Of a stretch of 8,728 nt of DNA, positions 1 to 6,124 are shown one piece after another (position 1 is the stretch's first letter; each line of letters opens with the position of its first letter). The notes below the pieces were generated by a model. It made no database searches and was not told the origin of the DNA. It worked only from the letters and a program-made list of their open reading frames with translations. The stretch spans positions 1 through 8,728 of the forward strand of contig PWUO01000294.1 of assembly GCA_003562555.1 (NCBI GenBank), read 5' to 3'. The position numbers and the translations under genes were made by a program. This DNA comes from Dehalococcoidia bacterium. Its GTDB lineage: Bacteria > Chloroflexota > Dehalococcoidia > GIF9 > AB-539-J10.

Positions 1-972
1 CGGATGAGCGACAAGGAACTGTATGATGTCGTAGATGAGGTGTCAGTGTACGCCAGGGTCGCACCGGAGCACAAGGTGAGGATAGCCCAGCAACTGCAAA
101 AGAGGGGACATATCGTGGCCATGACGGGTGATGGGGTGAATGATGCCCCGGCGCTTAAGGAAGCCGATATAGGCGTGGCAATGGGGATCGCCGGGACTGA
201 GGTTAGCAAGGATGCCTCGGATATGGTGTTGTCCGACGACAATTTTGCCACCATAGTAGCGGCGGTAGAAGAAGGGCGACATATCTTCAACAACATCTGG
301 AAGATGATTCTGTTCCTGCTCCCCACTAATGGCGGGCAGGGGCTGATAATGATATCAGCAATGGCTTTATCTCCCTTTATTCTTGTATTCCGAGATCGTC
401 TTCCCGTAGAACCGATACAAATCCTGTGGGTAAACCTCTTCATGGCCGTTGCCTGTGCAATACCGCTGGTTTGGGAGCCGAAGGATAAGGGATTATTGGA
501 GGTGCCTCCTCGAGACCCGAACTGGAGCTTCATTAACCGTTTCTTCCTATGGAGGGTCGGACTGGTGTCCCTTGTATCAGCGGGTGGTGCAGTCCTCGTG
601 TTTCTCCTTTACTACAACACAATGGCTGATGCGGCAACAGGAGACATTCTTACCCAGGGACAAACCGCGGCCTTCCCCACCATCATTCTGATACAGGTGT
701 GCTATCTGTTCACTGCCCGTTCTGTGGAAGGGTCGGCCTTCACCTTCAGTCCCTTCTCGAACCGGGTGGTGTTGCTGGGGGTCGGGGTAACTCTGGCGGT
801 ACAGCTTCTGCTGGTCTATTCACTCCCCTTGTTTGGAATTGCTCCTTTGAGGACAGAGCCCTTTGCTCTCCAGTGGTGGGTACCTATAATCTTGGTCGGA
901 ACCATGGGCTTCTTCGCAGTAGAGGGCGAGAAGCTGGTCTGGCGCCGGTTGCGATCCTCTTCTCGGCAATAG
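1..972 (+). CDS. Cation-transporting P-type ATPase (type II, CtpF-like), C-terminal fragment
   Basis: This is the 3' part of a P-type ATPase gene. The reading frame is open to the left edge, so the first ATG (base 4) is internal and not the start. Residue numbers below count from that Met. The hinge motif TGDGVNDAPA at 41-50, followed by KEADIGVAMG and TEVSKDASDMVL, closes the P domain. Membrane segments matching M5-M10 follow: about 98-123, 134-157, 183-203, 223-240, 255-278 and 290-306. The LLPTN stretch in M5 and ILWVN in M6 are as I recall them from CtpF-like bacterial pumps, which hydrolyse ATP to move a cation across the inner membrane. By hand alignment to SERCA, the M5, M6 and M8 acidic Ca2+ ligands are replaced by Q112, A148 and Q231, so the ion cannot be assigned. 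The gene ends at TAG 970-972 and faces the minus-strand genes. Nine of 22 Ile codons are ATA, and some stretches are less GC-rich than the neighbours. Family assignment is firm; substrate is unknown. Confidence 0.93.
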   Translation, partial: RMSDKELYDVVDEVSVYARVAPEHKVRIAQQLQKRGHIVAMTGDGVNDAPALKEADIGVAMGIAGTEVSKDASDMVLSDDNFATIVAAVEEGRHIFNNIWKMILFLLPTNGGQGLIMISAMALSPFILVFRDRLPVEPIQILWVNLFMAVACAIPLVWEPKDKGLLEVPPRDPNWSFINRFFLWRVGLVSLVSAGGAVLVFLLYYNTMADAATGDILTQGQTAAFPTIILIQVCYLFTARSVEGSAFTFSPFSNRVVLLGVGVTLAVQLLLVYSLPLFGIAPLRTEPFALQWWVPIILVGTMGFFAVEGEKLVWRRLRSSSRQ

Positions 973-975
973 CCA

Positions 976-1016
976 CGTGATATTGTGGTCCCCGGCAGTG
1001 GCTCTTCGATATCACG
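976..1016. repeat. Inverted repeat just after the ATPase stop codon
   Basis: CGTGATAT at 976-983 is the exact reverse complement of ATATCACG at 1009-1016, giving an 8-base stem with a 25-base loop. A competing pairing, GCCAC at 972-976 with GTGGC at 998-1002, overlaps it. The left arm starts four bases past the TAG stop, so the hairpin would form in the 3' end of the ATPase transcript. There is no T tract after it. Confidence 0.45.
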
Positions 1017-1023
1017 GAGTCGC

Positions 1024-1077
1024 GACATCGTGTGAACGGTGTCTCTGCTACCCTTTCTGACCATCCTTCACGATGTC
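1024..1077. repeat. Nine-base inverted repeat in the convergent region
   Basis: GACATCGTG at 1024-1032 is the exact reverse complement of CACGATGTC at 1069-1077, with a 36-base spacer. The left arm overlaps the palindrome GTCGCGAC (1019-1026). On the plus strand the right arm is followed by TTTG, which is too short for a classical terminator tract. Function is unknown; transcription termination for either converging unit is possible. Confidence 0.45.
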
Positions 1078-1217
1078 TTTGTTCCGTTGCCAGTAGAGTC
1101 CCAGGAAGTGATGTGGGAGGAGACTGGTCAGACAAGAGTCACTTCGTCATCATCGTTCAGATGGCGCTCGATCCCGGAGTCACTGAGACCTGTGTCGAAC
1201 GCCTTGTCAGGAGACGG

Positions 1218-1601
1218 CTAACGTTCACCGTCGCCGGTCTGCGCATTTCGTCTGGCTTCTGCAAGTACCCGCCGATCGTCTGCCATCTCCTTGTGCAGGA
1301 AGTAGCCGATCACGGTCCTGACTGCGACTATGCCGCCCAGCACGGCTATCTCCTGGAGCGTTGGTTGGAGCACGGTTCGGATCACGTCGGCGGCTATCAG
1401 GAACTCCAGTCCAAGCAGCAACGAGGATCCCAACTGCTGTCGCAGCAGCAATCGTGACGCAGGCAGGTGGTGGCGACGAAGAGCCGTGATCTCAACGCGC
1501 ACGGTGGCAACGGTGGCTTTAACGACTCCCCACGCGATGATTGCCACGCCGATAAGCGCGATGCCCTGTGAGACTCCCTGCAGTACGCTACGAATATCCA
1601 C
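1218..1601 (-). CDS. DUF1622 family small membrane protein
   Basis: A protein of 127 residues that I recognise as DUF1622 by its conserved core: LLLGLEFLIAADVIRTV at 61-77 and IVAVRTVIGYFLHKE at 91-105. It has three predicted membrane segments (about 10-35, 57-78 and 83-102), a basic loop (R42, R43, H44, H45, R50) between the first two, and a charged C-terminal tail. The function of the family is not known to me, and no catalytic motif is visible. The start is GTG at 1601; an AGGAG at 1614-1618 lies 12 bases upstream, at the long end of normal spacing, and I see no better start. It is the last gene of the sulfur operon, 27 bases after the second YeeE/YedE gene, so a role in sulfur-anion transport or membrane sensing is a reasonable guess from context only. 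Confidence 0.85.
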   Translation of the reverse strand: MDIRSVLQGVSQGIALIGVAIIAWGVVKATVATVRVEITALRRHHLPASRLLLRQQLGSSLLLGLEFLIAADVIRTVLQPTLQEIAVLGGIVAVRTVIGYFLHKEMADDRRVLAEARRNAQTGDGER

Positions 1602-1628
1602 AGTCTGTTCAATCTCCTGTGACAGTGC

Positions 1629-2189
1629 CTACAGCCCGAGCCATTCCAGTCCGAGCAGAAGTGCCACCAGCAGCATGATCACCGGGATTATGGTCTGCCA
1701 TGTTCCGAGTCGCACGACTTCCTGAACGGTCGAATGAGTGAAAGGACCCTTTTCCAGAAAGGAAGCCAGTCGTGGATAGAGCACTGCGAATAACCAGGAT
1801 CCGAATACGAGGCCTGTGAGGCCTCCCACAAGTGCGTCCATCGCTCCCTGTCCCACGGCACCTGCGACGGTCCCCGGACAGTACCCGAGAAGAGCGAATC
1901 CCGCCCCGAATATGAGGCCGCCAACAACAGTGGAGCCGAAGGACCCGCTTCGCACGCTTACGTTCGCCCAGCCTCTGGCCTTCATGAAGTGTACTCCCAC
2001 CATGCCGACTATGACCGCAGACATCATCACCTTCAGAACGGTGAAGTCCACGAGCAGGAGCTGTGCCATTATCACTTCGTAGCGCGTGACTCCGGCCTTC
2101 TGCAGGAAGATGCCGAAAACTATGCCGAATACGAGGCCAAGGGCCTTCTGGCCGCCATCGCTGTTCCTGATCGATTCCAGTTTCTTCAT
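1629..2189 (-). CDS. YeeE/YedE family sulfur transporter half-protein (GYCPGT half)
   Basis: A membrane protein of 186 residues with five or six hydrophobic segments, beginning after a short polar N-terminus (about 17-32, 42-67, 84-104, 117-137 and 165-186). The family signature GYCPGT with C104 sits in the middle. In full-length YeeE/TsuA thiosulfate importers, conserved cysteines of this kind line the path of the substrate; here the protein is about half that length, and the other signature is on the neighbouring gene. The two presumably work as a pair, like the PmpA/PmpB or BigR-operon two-gene versions. The ATG at 2189 lies four bases after the TAA of the upstream half, with AGGG seven bases before it, so translation is probably coupled. 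The likely substrate is thiosulfate or another sulfane-sulfur species; this is inferred from family and context. Confidence 0.9.
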   Translation of the reverse strand: MKKLESIRNSDGGQKALGLVFGIVFGIFLQKAGVTRYEVIMAQLLLVDFTVLKVMMSAVIVGMVGVHFMKARGWANVSVRSGSFGSTVVGGLIFGAGFALLGYCPGTVAGAVGQGAMDALVGGLTGLVFGSWLFAVLYPRLASFLEKGPFTHSTVQEVVRLGTWQTIIPVIMLLVALLLGLEWLGL

Positions 2190-2193
2190 GCGA

Positions 2194-2715
2194 TTACCCT
2201 GCCACCACCGCGTAGAGGAAGGTGGCTACTGCAATGCCGCCGACGAAGAAGCACATGGCTGCGATCCAGCTTGCGACTCCCAACTGCATGGTGCCGCTGA
2301 TGCCATGTCCGCTGGTGCAGCCGCCTGCCCACCGCGATCCTATTCCCAGCAGTGTACCTCCGGCGAAGGCGACGATGACTCGCGTGACGGCACCGCTTCC
2401 CAATGCTGACAGCCAGGGCTCTGGGACCCATACGACTCGCGCCTGCCCCGACGCCAGCGCCGAGATGAATGCTCCGATCACGATTCCGAGCACGAGCATC
2501 CATTGCCAGTCGATGCGTGGCGGAATCTGCTGGAAGTACGCACGCTCGAAGACCCGGTTGCCCCGCAGTAGCCGTTCAAGCATTCCTGCGGTCCTCGCAT
2601 AGGTCGTTGATGTTCCGAGGGCCTTGTCAGACAGCAGGAACGTGAACCAGCTCAGGATTCCTATGCCTGCTCCGGCGATGTAGGGAGACCACTGGTCCAT
2701 TGCCAGCCATCCCAT
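2194..2715 (-). CDS. YeeE/YedE family sulfur transporter half-protein (GGCTSGHG half)
   Basis: A membrane protein of 173 residues carrying the other family signature, GGCTSGHGISG at 131-141, with C133. Hydrophobic segments are near 11-28, 71-89, 110-127 and 148-171. The central polar stretch (about 38-70) is rich in Arg and aromatic residues. It is half the size of single-chain TsuA-type thiosulfate transporters and is followed four bases later by the partner half, so I read the two as one split transporter in the inner membrane. A perfect AGGAGG (2722-2727) six bases upstream supports the ATG at 2715 over the internal Met at residue 6. It starts 42 bases after the stop of the persulfide dioxygenase-rhodanese gene, suggesting co-transcription and a shared role in handling sulfane sulfur. 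Confidence 0.92.
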   Translation of the reverse strand: MGWLAMDQWSPYIAGAGIGILSWFTFLLSDKALGTSTTYARTAGMLERLLRGNRVFERAYFQQIPPRIDWQWMLVLGIVIGAFISALASGQARVVWVPEPWLSALGSGAVTRVIVAFAGGTLLGIGSRWAGGCTSGHGISGTMQLGVASWIAAMCFFVGGIAVATFLYAVVAG

Positions 2716-2757
2716 ATACTGCCTCCTGATGCGGAAACCTCGACGGCCCCCACGGTA

Positions 2758-4131
2758 TCAATCAAGTGAGTATCCTGCGGAGAGGTAGCCCGTCATGCCA
2801 CCCGCCGCGTTCATTACGGTGCTAAACCCGTTCTGCAGCAGTAGACTCGAGGCCAGGCTTGAACGGTTGCCTGAAGAACAGATCACCACCGTTGTTGCCT
2901 CTCTGTCGAGTTCCGAATGCCGCGTTCGCAGATCTGCGACCTGGATGTTTCGCGCACCATTGATGTGTCTCGTTTCGTATTCTCCCGGAGCTCGTGTATC
3001 GACTAGCACGATGTCGCTACGGTGCCGCAACGCGTTGTGCAGTTCATGCGAGGACAGTTGCGGCACGTGGTTCATCGGTAGCCCGGCTGTCGCCCACGCC
3101 GCCATTCCGCCCTCGAGATATCCGCACGTCCTGTCGAGTCCCACGCGGCGTAGCCAGTCGACGGACTCGAACACCTGAGATGTCGTTGTGGTCACCAGCA
3201 GGATCTCGCTTTGCGGCGGAATTACCCAGCCGGCAAACGTCGGGAAATTACCGGCCAGATCCAGGCTGTACGCTCCGGGTATGTGCCCCCCGCCGAATGC
3301 CGCGTAGTCCCTGGCGTCGATGACCACGGTTTCGTCACGGGAGGCCATCTCGACGAAGTCAGAAGCAGGAAGAGCCCTGGGGAATTCCAGAGAGCTTACC
3401 AGCGCAGGCCCCACACCGTTGATCGCACTGCAGCGGCCGAAATGATCAGGAGCCGGCGGCATATCGGTGGTGAGAGATGCGATGAACTGCTCCCTGTCAC
3501 CTATGAGCAACGCCTGGTTGTACCGACGCTCGTAGCCTATGGTGCTTTGCCGCTTCGCACCCATCGAGCGGCCACACAACGACCCGGCACCGTGTGCCGG
3601 GTATACCTCACAATGGTCAGGCAGCTTCAGCAGCTTGTCGTGCAGGCTCGAGAACAGGGCCGTCGCAAGCTCATGTGCCCTTCCCGGAAAGAGGTCGGGA
3701 CGACCCACGTCGGCAACGAACATCGTATCACCACAGAAGACACAGACTGGCTCGGTTCCTCGAGAGGTGTCGAACGCCACGTATGAGACATGCTCCGGAG
3801 TGTGTCCGGGAGTATCGAGGACCTGCAGCACGATATGCTCAAGCTCGATCTCATCACCTTCAGCGACTGCCACGTGATCGAACGCACATCTCCCCATGTC
3901 TGGAGCGTAGATGGTGGCGCCGGTCTTCTCGGCGAGGTCGAGATGGCCCGAGATGAAGTCGGCGTGCAGATGCGTCTCAATCACGTGAGTGATCTTGAGC
4001 CCAAGAGAATCCGCCGCTTCCAGGTAGAGCTGTACGTCTCTTCTCGGGTCTATCACTGCACAGGTGTTGTTTCCTGCCAGTATGTATGAGCTGTGAGCTA
4101 TCTTGGGAGTGAAGAACTGCAGCAGCAACAT
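2758..4131 (-). CDS. CstB-like persulfide dioxygenase-rhodanese fusion (MBL-fold + two rhodanese domains)
   Basis: A cytosolic protein of 457 residues, close to the length of Staphylococcus aureus CstB. An MBL-fold dioxygenase domain covers about 1-240, with THLHADF at 53-59 (H54, H56, D58), DTPGH with H110, CGDTMF with D135, GRPD at 143-146 and YPAHGAG with H180. H54, H110 and D135 correspond to the mononuclear Fe ligands of ETHE1-type enzymes, and Phe replaces the final His of the HxHxDH motif. The first rhodanese domain (about 255-352) has no Cys at its active loop (VTTTTSQ, 313-319) and is probably inactive. The second (about 362-457) has CSSGNRSS with the expected catalytic C418. The family oxidises glutathione-type or other low-molecular-weight persulfides to sulfite and, with the sulfurtransferase domain, forms thiosulfate. 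The ATG at 4131 is supported by GGAGG (4139-4143) seven bases upstream. It heads the tight group with the YeeE/YedE pair and DUF1622. Domain calls are firm; the exact thiol substrate is inferred. Confidence 0.94.
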   Translation of the reverse strand: MLLLQFFTPKIAHSSYILAGNNTCAVIDPRRDVQLYLEAADSLGLKITHVIETHLHADFISGHLDLAEKTGATIYAPDMGRCAFDHVAVAEGDEIELEHIVLQVLDTPGHTPEHVSYVAFDTSRGTEPVCVFCGDTMFVADVGRPDLFPGRAHELATALFSSLHDKLLKLPDHCEVYPAHGAGSLCGRSMGAKRQSTIGYERRYNQALLIGDREQFIASLTTDMPPAPDHFGRCSAINGVGPALVSSLEFPRALPASDFVEMASRDETVVIDARDYAAFGGGHIPGAYSLDLAGNFPTFAGWVIPPQSEILLVTTTTSQVFESVDWLRRVGLDRTCGYLEGGMAAWATAGLPMNHVPQLSSHELHNALRHRSDIVLVDTRAPGEYETRHINGARNIQVADLRTRHSELDREATTVVICSSGNRSSLASSLLLQNGFSTVMNAAGGMTGYLSAGYSLD

Positions 4132-4169
4132 ATGAATACCTCCAGTCCTTGACTTAGGGTCCTATGGTA

Positions 4170-4201
4170 GTGACAAGTCATGTGTAACACAAGTACATGA
4201 C
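4170..4201. promoter_or_regulatory. Cluster of small dyads before the persulfide dioxygenase operon
   Basis: TGACAAGTCA at 4171-4180 (arms TGAC/GTCA), TGTGTAACACA around 4181-4191 (arms TGTGT/ACACA) and TCATGT/ACATGA (4178-4183 with 4195-4200) overlap across the stop codon of the SLC13 gene and lie 39-70 bases upstream of the next start. On the minus strand TTGTGT and TACCAT are 17 bases apart here, a weak promoter match. It could be a regulator site for an internal promoter. It does not look like the CstR or BigR operators that I know. Confidence 0.25.
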
Positions 4202-5968
4202 GCCCACTGCAATCAGCAGAAAGATCAGGCTCATCATGCTGCCCCCTTTGAGGTAGTCTCTGTTGCGATAGCCTCCGGGTCCCATGAACAGGGCATTGAC
4301 TTGATGAGTGGGGAGTATGAACGAGTTTGAGGCGCAGACGGCGACGAGCAGCGCGAGGGGGCGGGGGTCGAGGCCTGCCATGATCGAGATGGATATCGTG
4401 AGAGGGACGAGCACGACGGTCGCTGCAACGTTCGACATGAGCAATGAAAATACCGTTGCCAGAACTCCGATTATCAGGTAGAGGAGAAGCGGGTGACTGC
4501 CCGAGGCGATTTCTGCTGCCGCTCCCGCAATGTATGCGGCAGCTCCGGTTGACTCCATGGCAATGCCGAGAGGAATCAGTCCAGCCAGAAGAAACACGGT
4601 TCTCCAGTCGATCGCGCGATATGCTTCATCGATGGTGATTACGCCAAGCAGGATCATCGCCAGCGCTCCTGTGAAGAGTCCGAGCGATAGCTGTACTCCG
4701 GACACGGCGAGTCCTATTCCCAGCAGGAAGCAGGCGAGCGCGATCTTAGGCTTGCGCGGTTGCTGCACTGTCCCCTCCACCCTGCTGACGAGCACGAAGT
4801 TACGGTCGCGTTGCAGTGACGCGAGTGTCGACCACGGCCCGAACACCACCAGGGTGTCTCCCGCATTGAGCGGCACATCGGAGAAATCAGAACGCATCTC
4901 GCTGGTGGCACTCATGAGCAGGATCGGCTCTACGCCAATAGTCTTCCTCAGTGCTATCTCTCGCAGTGACTGTCCCTTTTGGGGTGCTCGCGGGCGAACG
5001 ACCAGTTCCGCGAATCCGGCTTCGTCACCGCTCTGCAAAATGCGGCGCAGCCTGCCGCCTTCGCCCACCTCACGCAGCCCGTTTATAGAGGCGAAGCGCT
5101 CGGCATTCTCACGCGATCCCAGCAAGGCCACCTGCTGTCCAGCCACGAACGCGGTGTGTCGCCATGGCGCGTACAGCACATCGCCGTTCTCCTCCAGCGC
5201 CAGCAGATGCAAGTTCAACTCCTGCCAGAGTGCGGCGCTCTCTCTCGTCTTTCCCACCAGAGGGCTGTGCTCCGGTATGGAGAAGTAAGAGATCGTTGTG
5301 GGCAGATCCCATGCGTCGATCAGTTCCTTCTGAGCACTCGTGTCCTTTTCTGTGCTGCCGCGTGGCAGAAACCTCCTTCCGATAACGAGGAAGTAGGCGA
5401 TGCCGGCCACGAGAAGTGCAACTCCGATCGGCGTCACTGCGAAGAAGCCATATGCCTGCAGTTCACGTTGCCGCAGCAGATCGTTGAGGATGATGAGTGG
5501 CCCGGATGCCACCATAGTGAGGCATCCTCCGAGGATTGCGGCGAATCCTACCGGCATGAGAATCCTGGACAGCGAGACTCCCTCGGTTCGCGAGAGGCGG
5601 ACCAGCGTGGGCAGGAACAGGGCTGCTGCTCCCACATTCTGCATGAATCCAGAGAGGACACCGGCGGCGGCGGACATGAGTGCGATCAGCCGGGCCTCGC
5701 TGCGTCCCGCCATTCGTAGTATCGGGGTGGTGAGGAGTCGAGTGATCCCGGAACGGTCCAGTCCGTAGCTCAGTATCATCACCGCGATGACCGCGACCAC
5801 CGCGTTGCTGGCCAGTCCGGAGAACGCCTGCGCTGGTGTGACGAATCCGAGCCATGCAACTGCGAGGAGGACGAGGAGAGCAACGACGTCAATGCGAAGC
5901 TTCTCCGTGACCAGCAAAGCGGAGGCGAGCACCACCACCGCGAGTACAAGGGCAATCTCCAGCGTCAT
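4178..5968 (-). CDS. SLC13/DASS-type permease with two central RCK_C (TrkA-C) domains
   Basis: An inner-membrane permease of 596 residues with the arrangement membrane half, two RCK_C domains, membrane half, as in sulfate permeases of the SAC1/SLT type. The first half spans about 3-200 and includes MQNVGAA at 109-115 and a GGCLTMVASG loop from 147. RCK_C domains lie at about 222-298 (with SPLVGKT) and 315-395 (with LNAGDTLVVFG). The second half spans about 408-594 with SNVAAT at 512-517 and ILPTHQVN at 551-558. Families of this kind move sulfate or other divalent anions, commonly with Na+; the RCK_C domains may bind a regulatory ligand. I chose the ATG at 5968, with GGAAA (5974-5978) upstream, because the first membrane helix begins at once. 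A TTG 25 codons earlier would add a polar stretch of no family resemblance. Its stop lies 46 bases before the persulfide dioxygenase gene, so it may belong to the sulfur operon. The substrate is inferred. Confidence 0.9.
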   Translation of the reverse strand: MTLEIALVLAVVVLASALLVTEKLRIDVVALLVLLAVAWLGFVTPAQAFSGLASNAVVAVIAVMILSYGLDRSGITRLLTTPILRMAGRSEARLIALMSAAAGVLSGFMQNVGAAALFLPTLVRLSRTEGVSLSRILMPVGFAAILGGCLTMVASGPLIILNDLLRQRELQAYGFFAVTPIGVALLVAGIAYFLVIGRRFLPRGSTEKDTSAQKELIDAWDLPTTISYFSIPEHSPLVGKTRESAALWQELNLHLLALEENGDVLYAPWRHTAFVAGQQVALLGSRENAERFASINGLREVGEGGRLRRILQSGDEAGFAELVVRPRAPQKGQSLREIALRKTIGVEPILLMSATSEMRSDFSDVPLNAGDTLVVFGPWSTLASLQRDRNFVLVSRVEGTVQQPRKPKIALACFLLGIGLAVSGVQLSLGLFTGALAMILLGVITIDEAYRAIDWRTVFLLAGLIPLGIAMESTGAAAYIAGAAAEIASGSHPLLLYLIIGVLATVFSLLMSNVAATVVLVPLTISISIMAGLDPRPLALLVAVCASNSFILPTHQVNALFMGPGGYRNRDYLKGGSMMSLIFLLIAVGVMYLCYT

Positions 5969-5982
5969 TGCACTTTCCGCAT

Positions 5983-6006
5983 CACCGCGCCGGTGTGTAT
6001 CGATAC
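5983..6006. promoter_or_regulatory. Hairpin and palindrome in the leader of the SLC13 permease gene
   Basis: CACCG (5983-5987) pairs with CGGTG (5991-5995) around a 3-base loop, immediately upstream of the GGAAA ribosome-binding site. Next to it is a perfect 10-base palindrome, GTATCGATAC (5997-6006). They lie in the 156-base gap after the MscS-like gene. Either could be an operator or could influence translation, but no matching -10/-35 pair was found nearby, so this is a structural observation only. Confidence 0.25.
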
Positions 6007-6124
6007 TCTGGCCGTTCGCATACGCGAGTCCGGCACAGATCAATCCTGCAGCAAAGCGGTGTGTGCCGTCAACGTGTATACGGGCGCAAGCTGAATTGTG
6101 GACGTGAACGAGGACCGCTGTCGG

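Larger units (their letters stand above)
973..1217. other. Convergent intergenic region without a recognisable gene
   Basis: This stretch of 245 bases lies between the 3' ends of the P-type ATPase (+) and the DUF1622 gene (-). The short reading frames crossing it are low-complexity and do not resemble proteins. I see no tRNA-like fold and no GC-rich stem followed by a T tract on either strand, so no classical intrinsic terminator. It contains two inverted repeats with long loops and an 8-base palindrome GTCGCGAC at 1019-1026, listed separately. These might act as weak terminators or barriers between converging transcripts, which is inference only. Confidence 0.6.

Noticed and set aside
4..6. 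ATG at base 4 as the start of the ATPase gene
   Set aside because: The frame is open to the left edge, and the encoded protein begins inside the P domain, so the true start is upstream of the window.
3957..3971. Loss of the final His in the HxHxDH motif of the MBL domain as a sign of an inactive enzyme
   Set aside because: Mononuclear-iron persulfide dioxygenases need only the H54, H110 and D135 equivalents, which are all present, and THxHADF occurs in CstB-like proteins as I recall.
6041..6043. TTG as the start of the SLC13 permease
   Set aside because: It adds 25 polar residues before the first membrane helix without an obvious ribosome-binding site. The ATG at 5968 fits family length and helix placement.
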